Shown here piece by piece: positions 50,868-58,541 of a stretch of 64,000 bases of DNA. The number at the start of each line of letters is the position of its first letter. Position 1 is the stretch's first letter. The notes beneath the pieces were generated by a model that was not told the origin of the DNA, did not search any database, and saw nothing but the letters and a program-made list of their open reading frames with translations. The position numbers and the translations under genes were made by a program. Source of the DNA: Nocardia sp. NBC_00416 (lineage in GTDB: Bacteria > Actinomycetota > Actinomycetes > Mycobacteriales > Mycobacteriaceae); NCBI RefSeq assembly GCF_036032445.1, contig NZ_CP107932.1:6016501-6080500 (forward strand). Direction: 5' to 3'.

Positions 50868-52235
50868 TCAGGCGAAGTGGCTCTTGTAGATCTGCCCGTG
50901 GACACCGACCGTGCGGTCCACCACCTGGGAGACCGTGAAATCCGCCGCGGCGGAGAGGTAGGCGTAGGCGGTGGCGCGGTCCATCCCCTTCTCCTGTTCC
51001 AGGAAGTCGAGAGCGTTGACCACCGCGCGGCGCATGGCGATATTCAGATCGCTCGACTGGCCGTTCTGCGAACCGTCCGGATCGGAGAGGCCGATGGGGA
51101 TCCAGGCGTCGTCGGTTTCGCCGAACGGATACTTGTAGGCGACCTCCGGCGCATCCCCGGAACCCGGTTTGCAGACGGTCAGCCGGAAAGTGCCGCGCAG
51201 TGAGCCCTCCATCGCGGTGAGGGCGGCTTCGCCGTCGCCCATCGCCATATGCGGGTCGCCGACGTAGAACAGGGCGCCTTCGGCGAAAACCGGCAGATAG
51301 AACGCGGAACCGGCGCCGAGCAGCCGGATATCGATATTGCCGCCGCCGCGGGTGGGTGGAATCGAGTTGGCGGCGGCCGCTTTCGGATCGGTGTCCGGCG
51401 AGAACGCCACTCCCATCATGCCCATGAAGGGACGCAGTGGGAAGCGCACCTTCGCGTCGCCGAACGGCATCACGCCCAAGCCTTCTTCGATGGCGGTGAA
51501 GGTGGAGACATTGCCGTAGTCGCGCGGATCGCCGGTCGGGCGCCGATCGGCGGCGACGGGTGGCATCACCTCCGCCAGCGAGATGCCGGCCGGTGCTTCG
51601 CCGTTCGCCGTCCGGGCCAGTGCGCCCTTGCCGTGCCGGCTCGACACCACGCCGTAGGGCACCCGGGGGACCGCCGCGAGGGTCTCGATCTTCAGCACGT
51701 CACCCGGTCGCGCACCCTCCACGAACACCGGTCCGGTGACGACGTGCGGGCCGTCCTTGTCGAAATCGCGTGGTGTGCGGTCGTAGCTCTCGGCGATGGC
51801 GACCGCGTCGGCGAGTACATCGTTCTTCGCGACCCCCTTCGAGCCGAAGTACTCCACCGGATCGCGACCCTGGTCCTCCAGGATCCCCTCGTGTGACACG
51901 GCGTCGATGGTGACGGTCTCACCCGACTTCATCCGCAGCACTTCGCTGCTGTGCACATTCGGGACATAACCCCACAGGACTTGATCGACCTCGGAGCGCA
52001 GATAATGGTCGCCGGGGATCTCGCCCTGCCCGGGTTGCAAGGTCGGGACACCGCCGCTGAACGGCAGCGCGGGCGACGAAGTCGAGACGGTGTTCGCGGG
52101 GGTTTCCGCCGTGCAGGCGGTCGCGGCCGCCGCCGCGCCCACTGCGCCCACGGCCGCGGCCGCGCGGAGGAAGCTCCGCCTGCCCAGGGCGCGCGTCAGG
52201 GTCTCGGCTGCTTCGCGTGCGAGGAAATCGGTCAT
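50868..52235 (-). CDS. Acetamidase/formamidase family protein with Tat lipoprotein signal
   Basis: 455 residues. The N-terminus has GRRSFLRAAA (twin arginine) and a lipobox ending ATAC, so the enzyme should be exported by Tat and anchored outside the membrane. The body matches the acetamidase/formamidase family: SGETVTIDAVSHEG, GPVFVEGARPGDVLKIE, GGGNIDIRLLGAGSAFYLPVF, and DPHMAMGDGEAALTAMEGS. Known members are cytoplasmic and release ammonia from short amides; an exported one is less usual. GGAGG lies 5 nt before the ATG at 52235. It is convergent with the esterase gene. Confidence 0.85.
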   Translation of the reverse strand: MTDFLAREAAETLTRALGRRSFLRAAAAVGAVGAAAAATACTAETPANTVSTSSPALPFSGGVPTLQPGQGEIPGDHYLRSEVDQVLWGYVPNVHSSEVLRMKSGETVTIDAVSHEGILEDQGRDPVEYFGSKGVAKNDVLADAVAIAESYDRTPRDFDKDGPHVVTGPVFVEGARPGDVLKIETLAAVPRVPYGVVSSRHGKGALARTANGEAPAGISLAEVMPPVAADRRPTGDPRDYGNVSTFTAIEEGLGVMPFGDAKVRFPLRPFMGMMGVAFSPDTDPKAAAANSIPPTRGGGNIDIRLLGAGSAFYLPVFAEGALFYVGDPHMAMGDGEAALTAMEGSLRGTFRLTVCKPGSGDAPEVAYKYPFGETDDAWIPIGLSDPDGSQNGQSSDLNIAMRRAVVNALDFLEQEKGMDRATAYAYLSAAADFTVSQVVDRTVGVHGQIYKSHFA

Positions 52236-52470
52236 GGGTACCTCCGGGGGCTATCTGGGCAAGCGTCCGGAAGCTATCGAGACAAAATTTCCAATGTGTT
52301 TCTTATTCGTGTCGGTGGCTGTGCACGGCGATTCTGTGACGAAACACCCGTCCGGCGGCGGACGGGAACTTGCGGGCGGATCATCCGCGCAGTTCGCCGG
52401 ACGGAAACAGGGCTGCCTCCGGTAGTCCGACTGCGCCGTACCCGAGGCGCGCGCACGCTACATTCGTGGC

Positions 52471-54441
52471 ATGCCGACGTCGAGGTATCCGCTCCGCCGG
52501 GTCGCGTGGTTCGTGCTCGGACTGTTGTTCGCCGGTGTATCGGGGGCGCCGAGCGTCGCGGCGGAACCGCCCGCCCGGCTCGACACCTATGTCGTCGATT
52601 CGGCCGCCGTCCTCGCCCGCGCGGACGCCGACCGGGTGCGCGCGGCCGTCGAGTCCCTCTACGCCGATCACCGGGTGCGTCTCTGGGTGGTCTACGTAGG
52701 CGACTTCGCCGGCTACAGCCCACAGGATTGGGCCGCGCAGACCGCCCGGCAATCCGGATTCGGCGACCGGGACCTGTTGCTCGCCGTCGCCACCCGGGAT
52801 CGCGCCTACGCCTTCGAAGGTGAGCGTCCCGACGGGGTGAGCGAATCCGATGTCGACCGGATACTCGTCGACCAGGTCGAACCCGCGTTGCGCGACAACC
52901 GATGGGCCGATGCGGGTGTGGCGGCGGCCGTGGGTATCGGCTCGGCCATGAGCGGCGGCGGGGTGAGCGTCGGCCCGGTACTGCTCATCGGCGCGCTGAT
53001 CGTGCTCGCACTGGCGGGGCTGCTGCTCTACCAGCGTTACCGCCGGCGCGGCCGCGACCGGGCCGAACTCGACCGGGCCCGGGCGACCGACCCCACCGAC
53101 ACCGCCGCGCTCGCCGCGCTACCGCTGGCGGCGTTGCACGCCCGTTCGCACGAGATCCTCGTCGAAATCGACAATGCGGTCCGGACCAGTGCCGAGGAAC
53201 TCGACCTGGCCGCGGGGGAATTCGGGGATACCGCGGTGCTGCCCTTCCGCACCGCGCTCGACAACGCGAAAGCCGCCACCGCGAAAGCTTTCGCGATTCG
53301 GCAGCGTCTCGACGACGCCATCCCGGAAACACCCGACGAGCAGCGGACGCTGCTGATCGATCTGATCGCCACCGCAGGGCACGCCGACGCCGAACTCGAC
53401 GCGCGCGTCACCGAATTCGACGCCATGCGCGATCTGCTGATCAACGCCTCGTCCCGACTGGACGCCCTGACCCGCGATATCGTCGATCTCACCGGCCGGG
53501 TCCCGGACGCGGACGCCGAACTGACCCGGCTGTCGGCCACGCATCCGGCCGGGGTGCTCGAACCGATCCGCGACAACGTCGGCATGGCCCGGGAACGTAT
53601 CGCCTTCGCCGACGAATGCGTCGGCGAAGGTCGCCGGGAACTCGCCCGACCGGTGGGGGAGCAGGGCGGTGCGGTCGCCGATATCCGGGCCGCCGAAGGC
53701 GCTATCGGACAGGCCCGCACCCTGCTCGACGCCGTCCTGGGCGCGGCGGCGAACATTCAGCAGGCACGGGCCGGTCTGCCCGCGGTCCTGGACGAGTTGC
53801 GCGGTGATCTGCGCGCCGCCGCCGGACTCGCCGAACACGGCGGCCCCGAACTCGCGACGGCCGCCGCCGCGGCGCGAACCGTCTTGGACAGCGCGGGCAG
53901 TACCGCCGAAACCGACCCGCTGGGCGCCTTCCACGACGCGGTCGCCGCCGACGGCGACCTGGACCGCGCGCTGGCCGCGGCCGGCGACCGCAAACTCGCC
54001 GCCGAGGATCTGGCCCGCCGTCTGGATCAAGCAGTCGGTGACGCGGCCACTCGGGTCCGCACCGCCGCCGATTTCATCAGCACCCGTCGGGGCGCCGTGG
54101 ACGCGACGCCTCGCACCCGCCTGTCGGAAGCCCAGCGCAACCTCGACGAGGCGCAGCGGCTGCGCACCGACGACCCGGCCGCCGCGCTCACCCACGCCCG
54201 CGCCGCCGCCGATCTCGCCGGTCGCGCACTTCAGGAGGCGCAGGCCGGCGTCCGGACCTGGGAGGGTCGCCGGGCGCCGGCCGGTTCGGCGCAGGCCGGC
54301 GCGATCCTGGGCGGCATCCTGATCGACAGCATGCTGCGCGGCGGAATGGGCGGCGGTCCCGGTCACCGTGGTGGATATCGGGCCGGGTCCTTCGGCGGGT
54401 CGGGTGGTTCCCGGCGGATCAGCCGCGGCGGCCGTTTCTGA
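52471..54441 (+). CDS. TPM-domain membrane protein with long helical repeat region
   Basis: 656 residues. Signal peptide (about 1-30), TPM domain (about 35-150: YVVDSAAVLARADADRVRAAVESLYADHRVRLWVVYVGDFAGY, FGDRDLLLAVATRDRAYAF), a membrane helix (about 170-190), then about 400 residues of Ala/Asp/Arg-rich helices, probably coiled coils, and a Gly/Arg-rich tail. TPM domains occur in plant PSII-repair phosphatase and bacterial envelope proteins; the actinobacterial type is common and its role is unclear. The ATG at 52471 is preceded by only weak signals. A degraded copy of its 3' end lies downstream of the Fic gene. Confidence 0.85.
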   Translation: MPTSRYPLRRVAWFVLGLLFAGVSGAPSVAAEPPARLDTYVVDSAAVLARADADRVRAAVESLYADHRVRLWVVYVGDFAGYSPQDWAAQTARQSGFGDRDLLLAVATRDRAYAFEGERPDGVSESDVDRILVDQVEPALRDNRWADAGVAAAVGIGSAMSGGGVSVGPVLLIGALIVLALAGLLLYQRYRRRGRDRAELDRARATDPTDTAALAALPLAALHARSHEILVEIDNAVRTSAEELDLAAGEFGDTAVLPFRTALDNAKAATAKAFAIRQRLDDAIPETPDEQRTLLIDLIATAGHADAELDARVTEFDAMRDLLINASSRLDALTRDIVDLTGRVPDADAELTRLSATHPAGVLEPIRDNVGMARERIAFADECVGEGRRELARPVGEQGGAVADIRAAEGAIGQARTLLDAVLGAAANIQQARAGLPAVLDELRGDLRAAAGLAEHGGPELATAAAAARTVLDSAGSTAETDPLGAFHDAVAADGDLDRALAAAGDRKLAAEDLARRLDQAVGDAATRVRTAADFISTRRGAVDATPRTRLSEAQRNLDEAQRLRTDDPAAALTHARAAADLAGRALQEAQAGVRTWEGRRAPAGSAQAGAILGGILIDSMLRGGMGGGPGHRGGYRAGSFGGSGGSRRISRGGRF

Positions 54442-54498
54442 ATCGAGTTCCGTGAGCGCTGCCCGGTCGCATCCGTCGGAAGTTTGAACAGGTGCGAT

Positions 54499-54533
54499 CC
54501 TTATTAAAGGTTGTATTATTATCCTTAATAAGG
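54499..54533 (+). promoter_or_regulatory. Inverted repeat covering the promoter and ribosome site of the Fic gene
   Basis: CCTTATTAA (54499-54507) and TTAATAAGG (54525-54533) are perfect complements separated by 17 bp of AT-rich DNA. The right arm runs into the AAGGAGG ribosome site. Such a position suits an autorepressor; the Fic protein has a C-terminal winged-helix domain. Confidence 0.65.
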
Positions 54534-54540
54534 AGGTGAT

Positions 54541-55821
54541 ATGGCCAAGCTTTTGCAACAGCGCTGGGTCGGCAACGTGGATGGTGGCGCACTCTCGCGG
54601 CGCGACCGCGGCTCCGGTGTTTACCGCGCCTATCTGCCCGACCCATTGGCCGGTCGCCCGATCATGCTCGCGAGTGAAACCGCCGCTGATGTCGCCGACG
54701 CCGAAGTGGCGATCGCTCGCCTCGACGCAGAGGCGAAGGCGCTGGTCGAAACGGAGACGCTGTCTCGCCTCCTGCTACGCGCCGAGGCCATCGCCTCGTC
54801 GCGAATCGAGGGCCTCGAAATCGGGGCGCGCCGACTGCTGCGTGCCGAGGCGGCGCGTGAGCTGGAGGGCGAGCCTTCCGATGTGACGGCTGCCGAGGTG
54901 CTGGCGAATATCGATGCCATGGCGGTGGCCACCAGCGCGAACGGTCCTGGGGAGGCCGTCACCGAAGATGCGCTGCTCGAAATCCATCGGCGCTTGCTGA
55001 CCGGCACCAGGCTTGCGCAACATGCCGGACAACTGCGCGAGGAGCAGAACTGGATCGGGGGCAGCTCCTTCAATCCCTGCTCGGCCGAATTCGTTCCGCC
55101 GCCACCGGAATATGTGCCCGAATTGATGCGGGACCTGATCGATTTCTGCAACAGAGACGATCTGCCGGCCGTTGCGCAGGCAGCGATAGCCCATGCTCAA
55201 TTCGAGACCATCCACCCATTCGCCGATGGCAACGGGCGAACCGGCAGGGCGTTGATCCATGTCGTCCTTCGCAGGCGCGGCGCGGTGGAACGGGTGGTTG
55301 CCCCTGTATCGCTGATCCTGGCTACGTGGAGCGACAGCTATATCGACGGCCTGAATCGCTTCAGGCATATAGGTCGAGCCGATTCGAGGCAGGCTGTCGA
55401 CGACTTGAACACTTGGGTCGCCCGGTTTGCCGCAGCATGTGCCCGCGCGGCCGGGGACGCGACCTTGTTCGAGGCGAAAGCCATGGAGCTGGAACAGTCG
55501 TGGCGGGCCCGGCTGGCGCCGGTCCGTGCGAACTCCGCGCTGGACCTATTGCTGGGCAAACTGGTGGGCGCCCCGATTCTCACGGTCTCCACGGCGGCGT
55601 CGCTGACCGATCGTAGTTTTCCTGCCGCGAACACTGCCGTTGAGCGGCTGGTAGCAGCGGGAATTCTGCGCCAGCTGTCAGTCGGCCGCCGGAATCGGGT
55701 ATTCGAGTCCCCCGAAGTGATAAGTGCGTTCACCGCTCTGGAGCGTCGCTTGGCAAGCCCGGGCGGCGACACTCGCATTTCGGCACCGGAGCGACCGGTG
55801 CCCCGCCGTCCCGCGCGGTAG
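54541..55821 (+). CDS. Fic family protein (AMP transferase) with C-terminal winged helix
   Basis: 426 residues. The Fic core HPFADGNGRTGRA is near residue 224, intact. An N-terminal inhibitory helix carries SSRIEG near 86, the S/TxxxE motif that blocks ATP in class II Fic proteins. Residues about 330-400 (APILTVSTAASLTDRSFPAANTAVERLVAAGIL) form a winged helix. It probably AMPylates a target protein; the target is unknown. No antitoxin gene is seen, which fits self-inhibition. AAGGAGG precedes the ATG. The promoter is AT-rich, unlike its surroundings, and TPM sequence lies on both sides, so the gene looks inserted. Confidence 0.9.
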   Translation: MAKLLQQRWVGNVDGGALSRRDRGSGVYRAYLPDPLAGRPIMLASETAADVADAEVAIARLDAEAKALVETETLSRLLLRAEAIASSRIEGLEIGARRLLRAEAARELEGEPSDVTAAEVLANIDAMAVATSANGPGEAVTEDALLEIHRRLLTGTRLAQHAGQLREEQNWIGGSSFNPCSAEFVPPPPEYVPELMRDLIDFCNRDDLPAVAQAAIAHAQFETIHPFADGNGRTGRALIHVVLRRRGAVERVVAPVSLILATWSDSYIDGLNRFRHIGRADSRQAVDDLNTWVARFAAACARAAGDATLFEAKAMELEQSWRARLAPVRANSALDLLLGKLVGAPILTVSTAASLTDRSFPAANTAVERLVAAGILRQLSVGRRNRVFESPEVISAFTALERRLASPGGDTRISAPERPVPRRPAR

Positions 55822-55946
55822 AAGCCGCGTCCGGACCTGGGAGGGTCGCCGGGCGCTGGCTGGTTCGGGGCAGCGCGGCGCGATCTGGGCGGGATCCTGA
55901 TCAACAGCATGCTGCGCGGCGGTATGGGCGGCGGCCGTTTCTGAAT
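55822..55946 (+). pseudogene. Degraded copy of the TPM gene 3' end
   Basis: This segment matches 54245-54355 and then 54429-54445 of the TPM gene with few substitutions and small indels. About 75 bp of the original is missing in between. It ends with the same GGCCGTTTCTGAATCG as the true gene. It directly follows the Fic stop codon, so the Fic gene is framed by two copies of TPM 3' sequence in direct orientation. Confidence 0.8.
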
Positions 55947-56086
55947 CGCGAAATAGCGATCATGTCCACTGAGAGACCTTCGACTTCAGGGCCGCTCCTG
56001 GCGCGATGGAACGTTATGGAGCCAACAGTCGCGTTCTGTCCGCCGCCATACCGTTGACGCCGAAGCCGAACCGCGCAAAAGCCAAG

Positions 56087-56733
56087 CACCTCGCTTGCGG
56101 GCGTCCAGCCGAAGATCGTGCTGGCTCACACCTCCGATGGATGGGCGCAAGCGATCGGGGGCGCACCGTCCACGCACATTCTGAAGCCGGTTGTGCAGCA
56201 ACATCCGACCCTCATCTACGACGAGGAATACGGCACCCGGCTGTCTCATGTCCTCGGACTGTCGTCGCACGACACCTGGATTGCAGACTTTGCGGGAACT
56301 CCTGCCCTGGTCATCGAGCGTTTCGATCGTGACCCGACGGTACCCGGCGGGCGCGCTCGGGAACCTCGATATGCATGCGAAGAACGTGGGCCTGATCCAT
56401 TCCCCGAGCGGTTCAGTGCGATTGGCACCCGCGTACGACGTTGTCCCACACACCCACCTACACGGTGTCGATGGGCGCATGGCCATGTCGATCGGCCGCG
56501 AGTACAGGCACGCGGCACTCACCCGAGACCATCTGGTGGCGGAGATCGCGGGTTGGGGTGTGCGCTCGGCTCACGAGTTGGTAGTCGAGGCACTTCACGG
56601 CATTGCGGAAGTTGTCGATGCGGAAGCTCCGCATCCGGACGCGGACCCGGAGATGCACGAGAACATCCGCAGGTTCACCGAGAACCTCCGGCGAGGTCGG
56701 CCGGCCGGAGCGGAACCGAAGTCTGCGAGCTGA
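56087..56733 (+). pseudogene. hipA: hipA remnant (type II toxin kinase), internally deleted and frameshifted
   Basis: One frame reads STSLAGVQPKIVLAHTSDGW, then STHILKPVVQQHPTLIYDEEYGTRLSHVLGL and TWIADFAGTPALVIERFDRD. Another frame continues with GALGNLDMHAKNVGLIHSPSGSVRLAPAYDVVP, which carries the kinase motif NxDxHxKN, and ends at 56733. In intact HipA about 100 residues lie between these blocks, and an N-terminal domain precedes them; both are missing. No hipB is seen upstream. The gene is dead. Confidence 0.8.
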
Positions 56734-56810
56734 AGATCCGGGCGGGGGCCGCGACGGTGGTGTCCGGTTTCCGCCGGAATCGGGGGCTCGATCTTCCTAC
56801 CGTCGGTGCG

Positions 56811-58037
56811 ATGGAAACCGAACTGACAACCGACGACCGGAGCACGGTGCTGCGCGCGCCCGTTGTGTGGTTCATGGCGCTCGCGGCCGCGCTCGGCACG
56901 GCGAGCCTCTACCCGCTGCACCCCGCAATCGCGGAGGTGGCGGATTCGCTGCACACCTCGCCTGCGGTGATCGGCACCGCGCTGGCCTGCGGGCCGATCG
57001 GGTATCTGGTGGGGCTGGCGCTGCTGGTGCCGCTGGTCGACCGGTTCGCGCCGCGGATCGTAGTCCCGGCCCAATTCGGCTCGCTGACAGTCACGTTGGC
57101 CGCCGGTGCTGTGGTGGGTTCGCCCTGGTTGCTCGGACCAGTCGTCGCGGCGATCGGGGCCGGGTCCGCGGTCGGTGCGCAATTGAGTGCGGTCGCCGGG
57201 CGTTTCGCGGAACCCCGGCGGCAGGCCACAGTTCTGGGCGTCGTGACCGCCGGTATCTCGGCCGGGATCCTCGCGGGACGGATCGTCGGCGGGTGGCTGA
57301 CGGACTCGATCGGCTGGCGCGCCATGCTGCTGGTCTTCGCGGTGGCGTGCGCCGCGGTGGCGAGTATCGCTCGCTTTGCGCTACCTGCCGGCGGGAAACC
57401 GGCGGCCGGCAGCTATCTCGCCACGTTGCGCGGAATCCCCGGACTGTTCACGCGGTTTCCGGTGCTGCGGTCGGCGGCCGGTCGCGGCGCCCTGTGGTTC
57501 TTCGCGTTCTGCGCGGTCTGGGCAGGTCTGGCGGTGGCGCTTTCCCAGCCGCCGTTCTCGTATTCACCCGAGCGGATCGGTTTGTACGCGTTCGCCGGCC
57601 TGCTCGGCGTCGTCGCGACCAGGATCGCGGGAATCTGGACCGATCGCGTCGGTGCACGCCGAGTTCTCCTGGTCGGCCTCGCCCTGGCCTTCGCCGCGGT
57701 GGCGGCCCTGGGCTCCGGTCTGTCGCATGCCGTCCTGACGCTCGTCTGTCTCGGTCTCTTCGACGCGGGACTCTTCGCGGCCCAGGTGGCGAACCAGAGC
57801 ACGGTGCTCGCCCTCGACCCCGCCGCCCCGGCCCGTTTCAACAGCGCCTACATGGTCGTGTACTTCATCGGGGGCAGTCTGGGCACCGCCTTCGGCGCCG
57901 CCGCCGTCGGCTGGTTCGGCTGGCTCGCCCTCACCACCCTCTCCGCCGGTGCCATAGCTCTTGCCGCGGCGGTGACGCTGTACCCCCGCCCCCGCACCGG
58001 CCACCAGCAAGCGACCGACCTCGCGCACAGCCGCTGA
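56811..58037 (+). CDS. MFS transporter (12 TM, sugar-efflux/drug-export-like)
   Basis: 408 residues with about 12 hydrophobic segments. SLYPLHPAIAEVADSLHTSPAVIGTALACGPIGYLVGLALLVPLVDRF and RIVGGWLTDSIGWRAMLLVF fit the family motifs. Substrate unknown. The ATG at 56811 has no clear ribosome site; a leaderless message is possible. It follows the hipA remnant by 77 bp. A small hairpin (58038-58052) ends it. Confidence 0.85.
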   Translation: METELTTDDRSTVLRAPVVWFMALAAALGTASLYPLHPAIAEVADSLHTSPAVIGTALACGPIGYLVGLALLVPLVDRFAPRIVVPAQFGSLTVTLAAGAVVGSPWLLGPVVAAIGAGSAVGAQLSAVAGRFAEPRRQATVLGVVTAGISAGILAGRIVGGWLTDSIGWRAMLLVFAVACAAVASIARFALPAGGKPAAGSYLATLRGIPGLFTRFPVLRSAAGRGALWFFAFCAVWAGLAVALSQPPFSYSPERIGLYAFAGLLGVVATRIAGIWTDRVGARRVLLVGLALAFAAVAALGSGLSHAVLTLVCLGLFDAGLFAAQVANQSTVLALDPAAPARFNSAYMVVYFIGGSLGTAFGAAAVGWFGWLALTTLSAGAIALAAAVTLYPRPRTGHQQATDLAHSR

Positions 58038-58052
58038 CCAGCAAAATGCTGG
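58038..58052 (+). terminator. Small hairpin after the MFS gene
   Basis: CCAGCA-AAA-TGCTGG is a perfect 6-bp stem immediately after the stop codon. Confidence 0.45.
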
Positions 58053-58215
58053 AGCCCTTCCGTCGAGGGACCGCACAGCCTCGCGGACCCTCGGCACTCT
58101 GGTCCGCACCGGCGGGCCCGTGAATAGTTTCCTTCCGCGAGCGGCCGCACCACCCCTGTGTCGAGTCCAGCGAGGCCGACCCGCGACGCCGCAGGCGGCG
58201 CCGAAAACACAGACC

Positions 58216-58299
58216 TTCGCGAGCACGATCACTACTCATTTTCGCGAGCAGGCTCACCCTTGTACCTTCGCGAGTGAGTTCACTTCTCGCCTTGACGAG
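58216..58299 (+). repeat. Four degenerate 25/26-bp direct repeats in an intergenic region
   Basis: TTCGCGAG begins at 58216, 58241 and 58267, and TTGACGAG at 58292, that is, with periods of 25, 26 and 25 bases. Each is followed by a variable base pair or two, then G and CAC (TTCGCGAGyrvGnTCAC overall). The 504-bp gap 58038-58541 holds this array, the 18-bp repeats and a promoter, but no gene. Confidence 0.7.
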
Positions 58300-58346
58300 T
58301 GGGCCCACGCCGTTGCCTCGCAGGTCGACTTACATCCGTGCCCGAG

Positions 58347-58400
58347 CTATCCGGCCGACCTCGGCTATCCGGCCGACCTCGGCTATCCGGCCGACCTCGG
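58347..58400 (+). repeat. Three perfect 18-bp tandem repeats
   Basis: CTATCCGGCCGACCTCGG occurs at 58347-58364, 58365-58382 and 58383-58400, followed by a degenerate fourth unit (CGATCCGGCGA). There are no spacers between units, so it is not a CRISPR. Confidence 0.9.
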
Positions 58401-58476
58401 CGATCCGGCGAGCTCGCGCAAGTCCCCCGGATCGATGTCGCGCCGCGGAATGTTTACACCCACGAATTGGTTAGAT

Positions 58477-58505
58477 TGCATCATGCATGTTATGTGTATT
58501 ATGCA
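58477..58505 (+). promoter_or_regulatory. AT-rich operator-like palindrome before the DHA2-type MFS gene
   Basis: TGCAT-C-ATGCA (58477-58487) is a perfect short palindrome, and a further ATGCA lies at 58501-58505. The stretch is AT-rich in a GC-rich region, 37-65 bp upstream of the start codon, where a repressor of a pump gene would bind. Confidence 0.45.
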
Positions 58506-58541
58506 CATCGGTCGATCGTTCACTTATCGAGGAGCACGCTC

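Noticed and set aside
55822..56086. A separate small gene between Fic and the hipA remnant
   Set aside because: The sequence aligns with the TPM gene 3' end, and no complete frame with a start remains.
58347..58400. Possible CRISPR array
   Set aside because: The repeats are contiguous, without spacers, and no cas genes are nearby.
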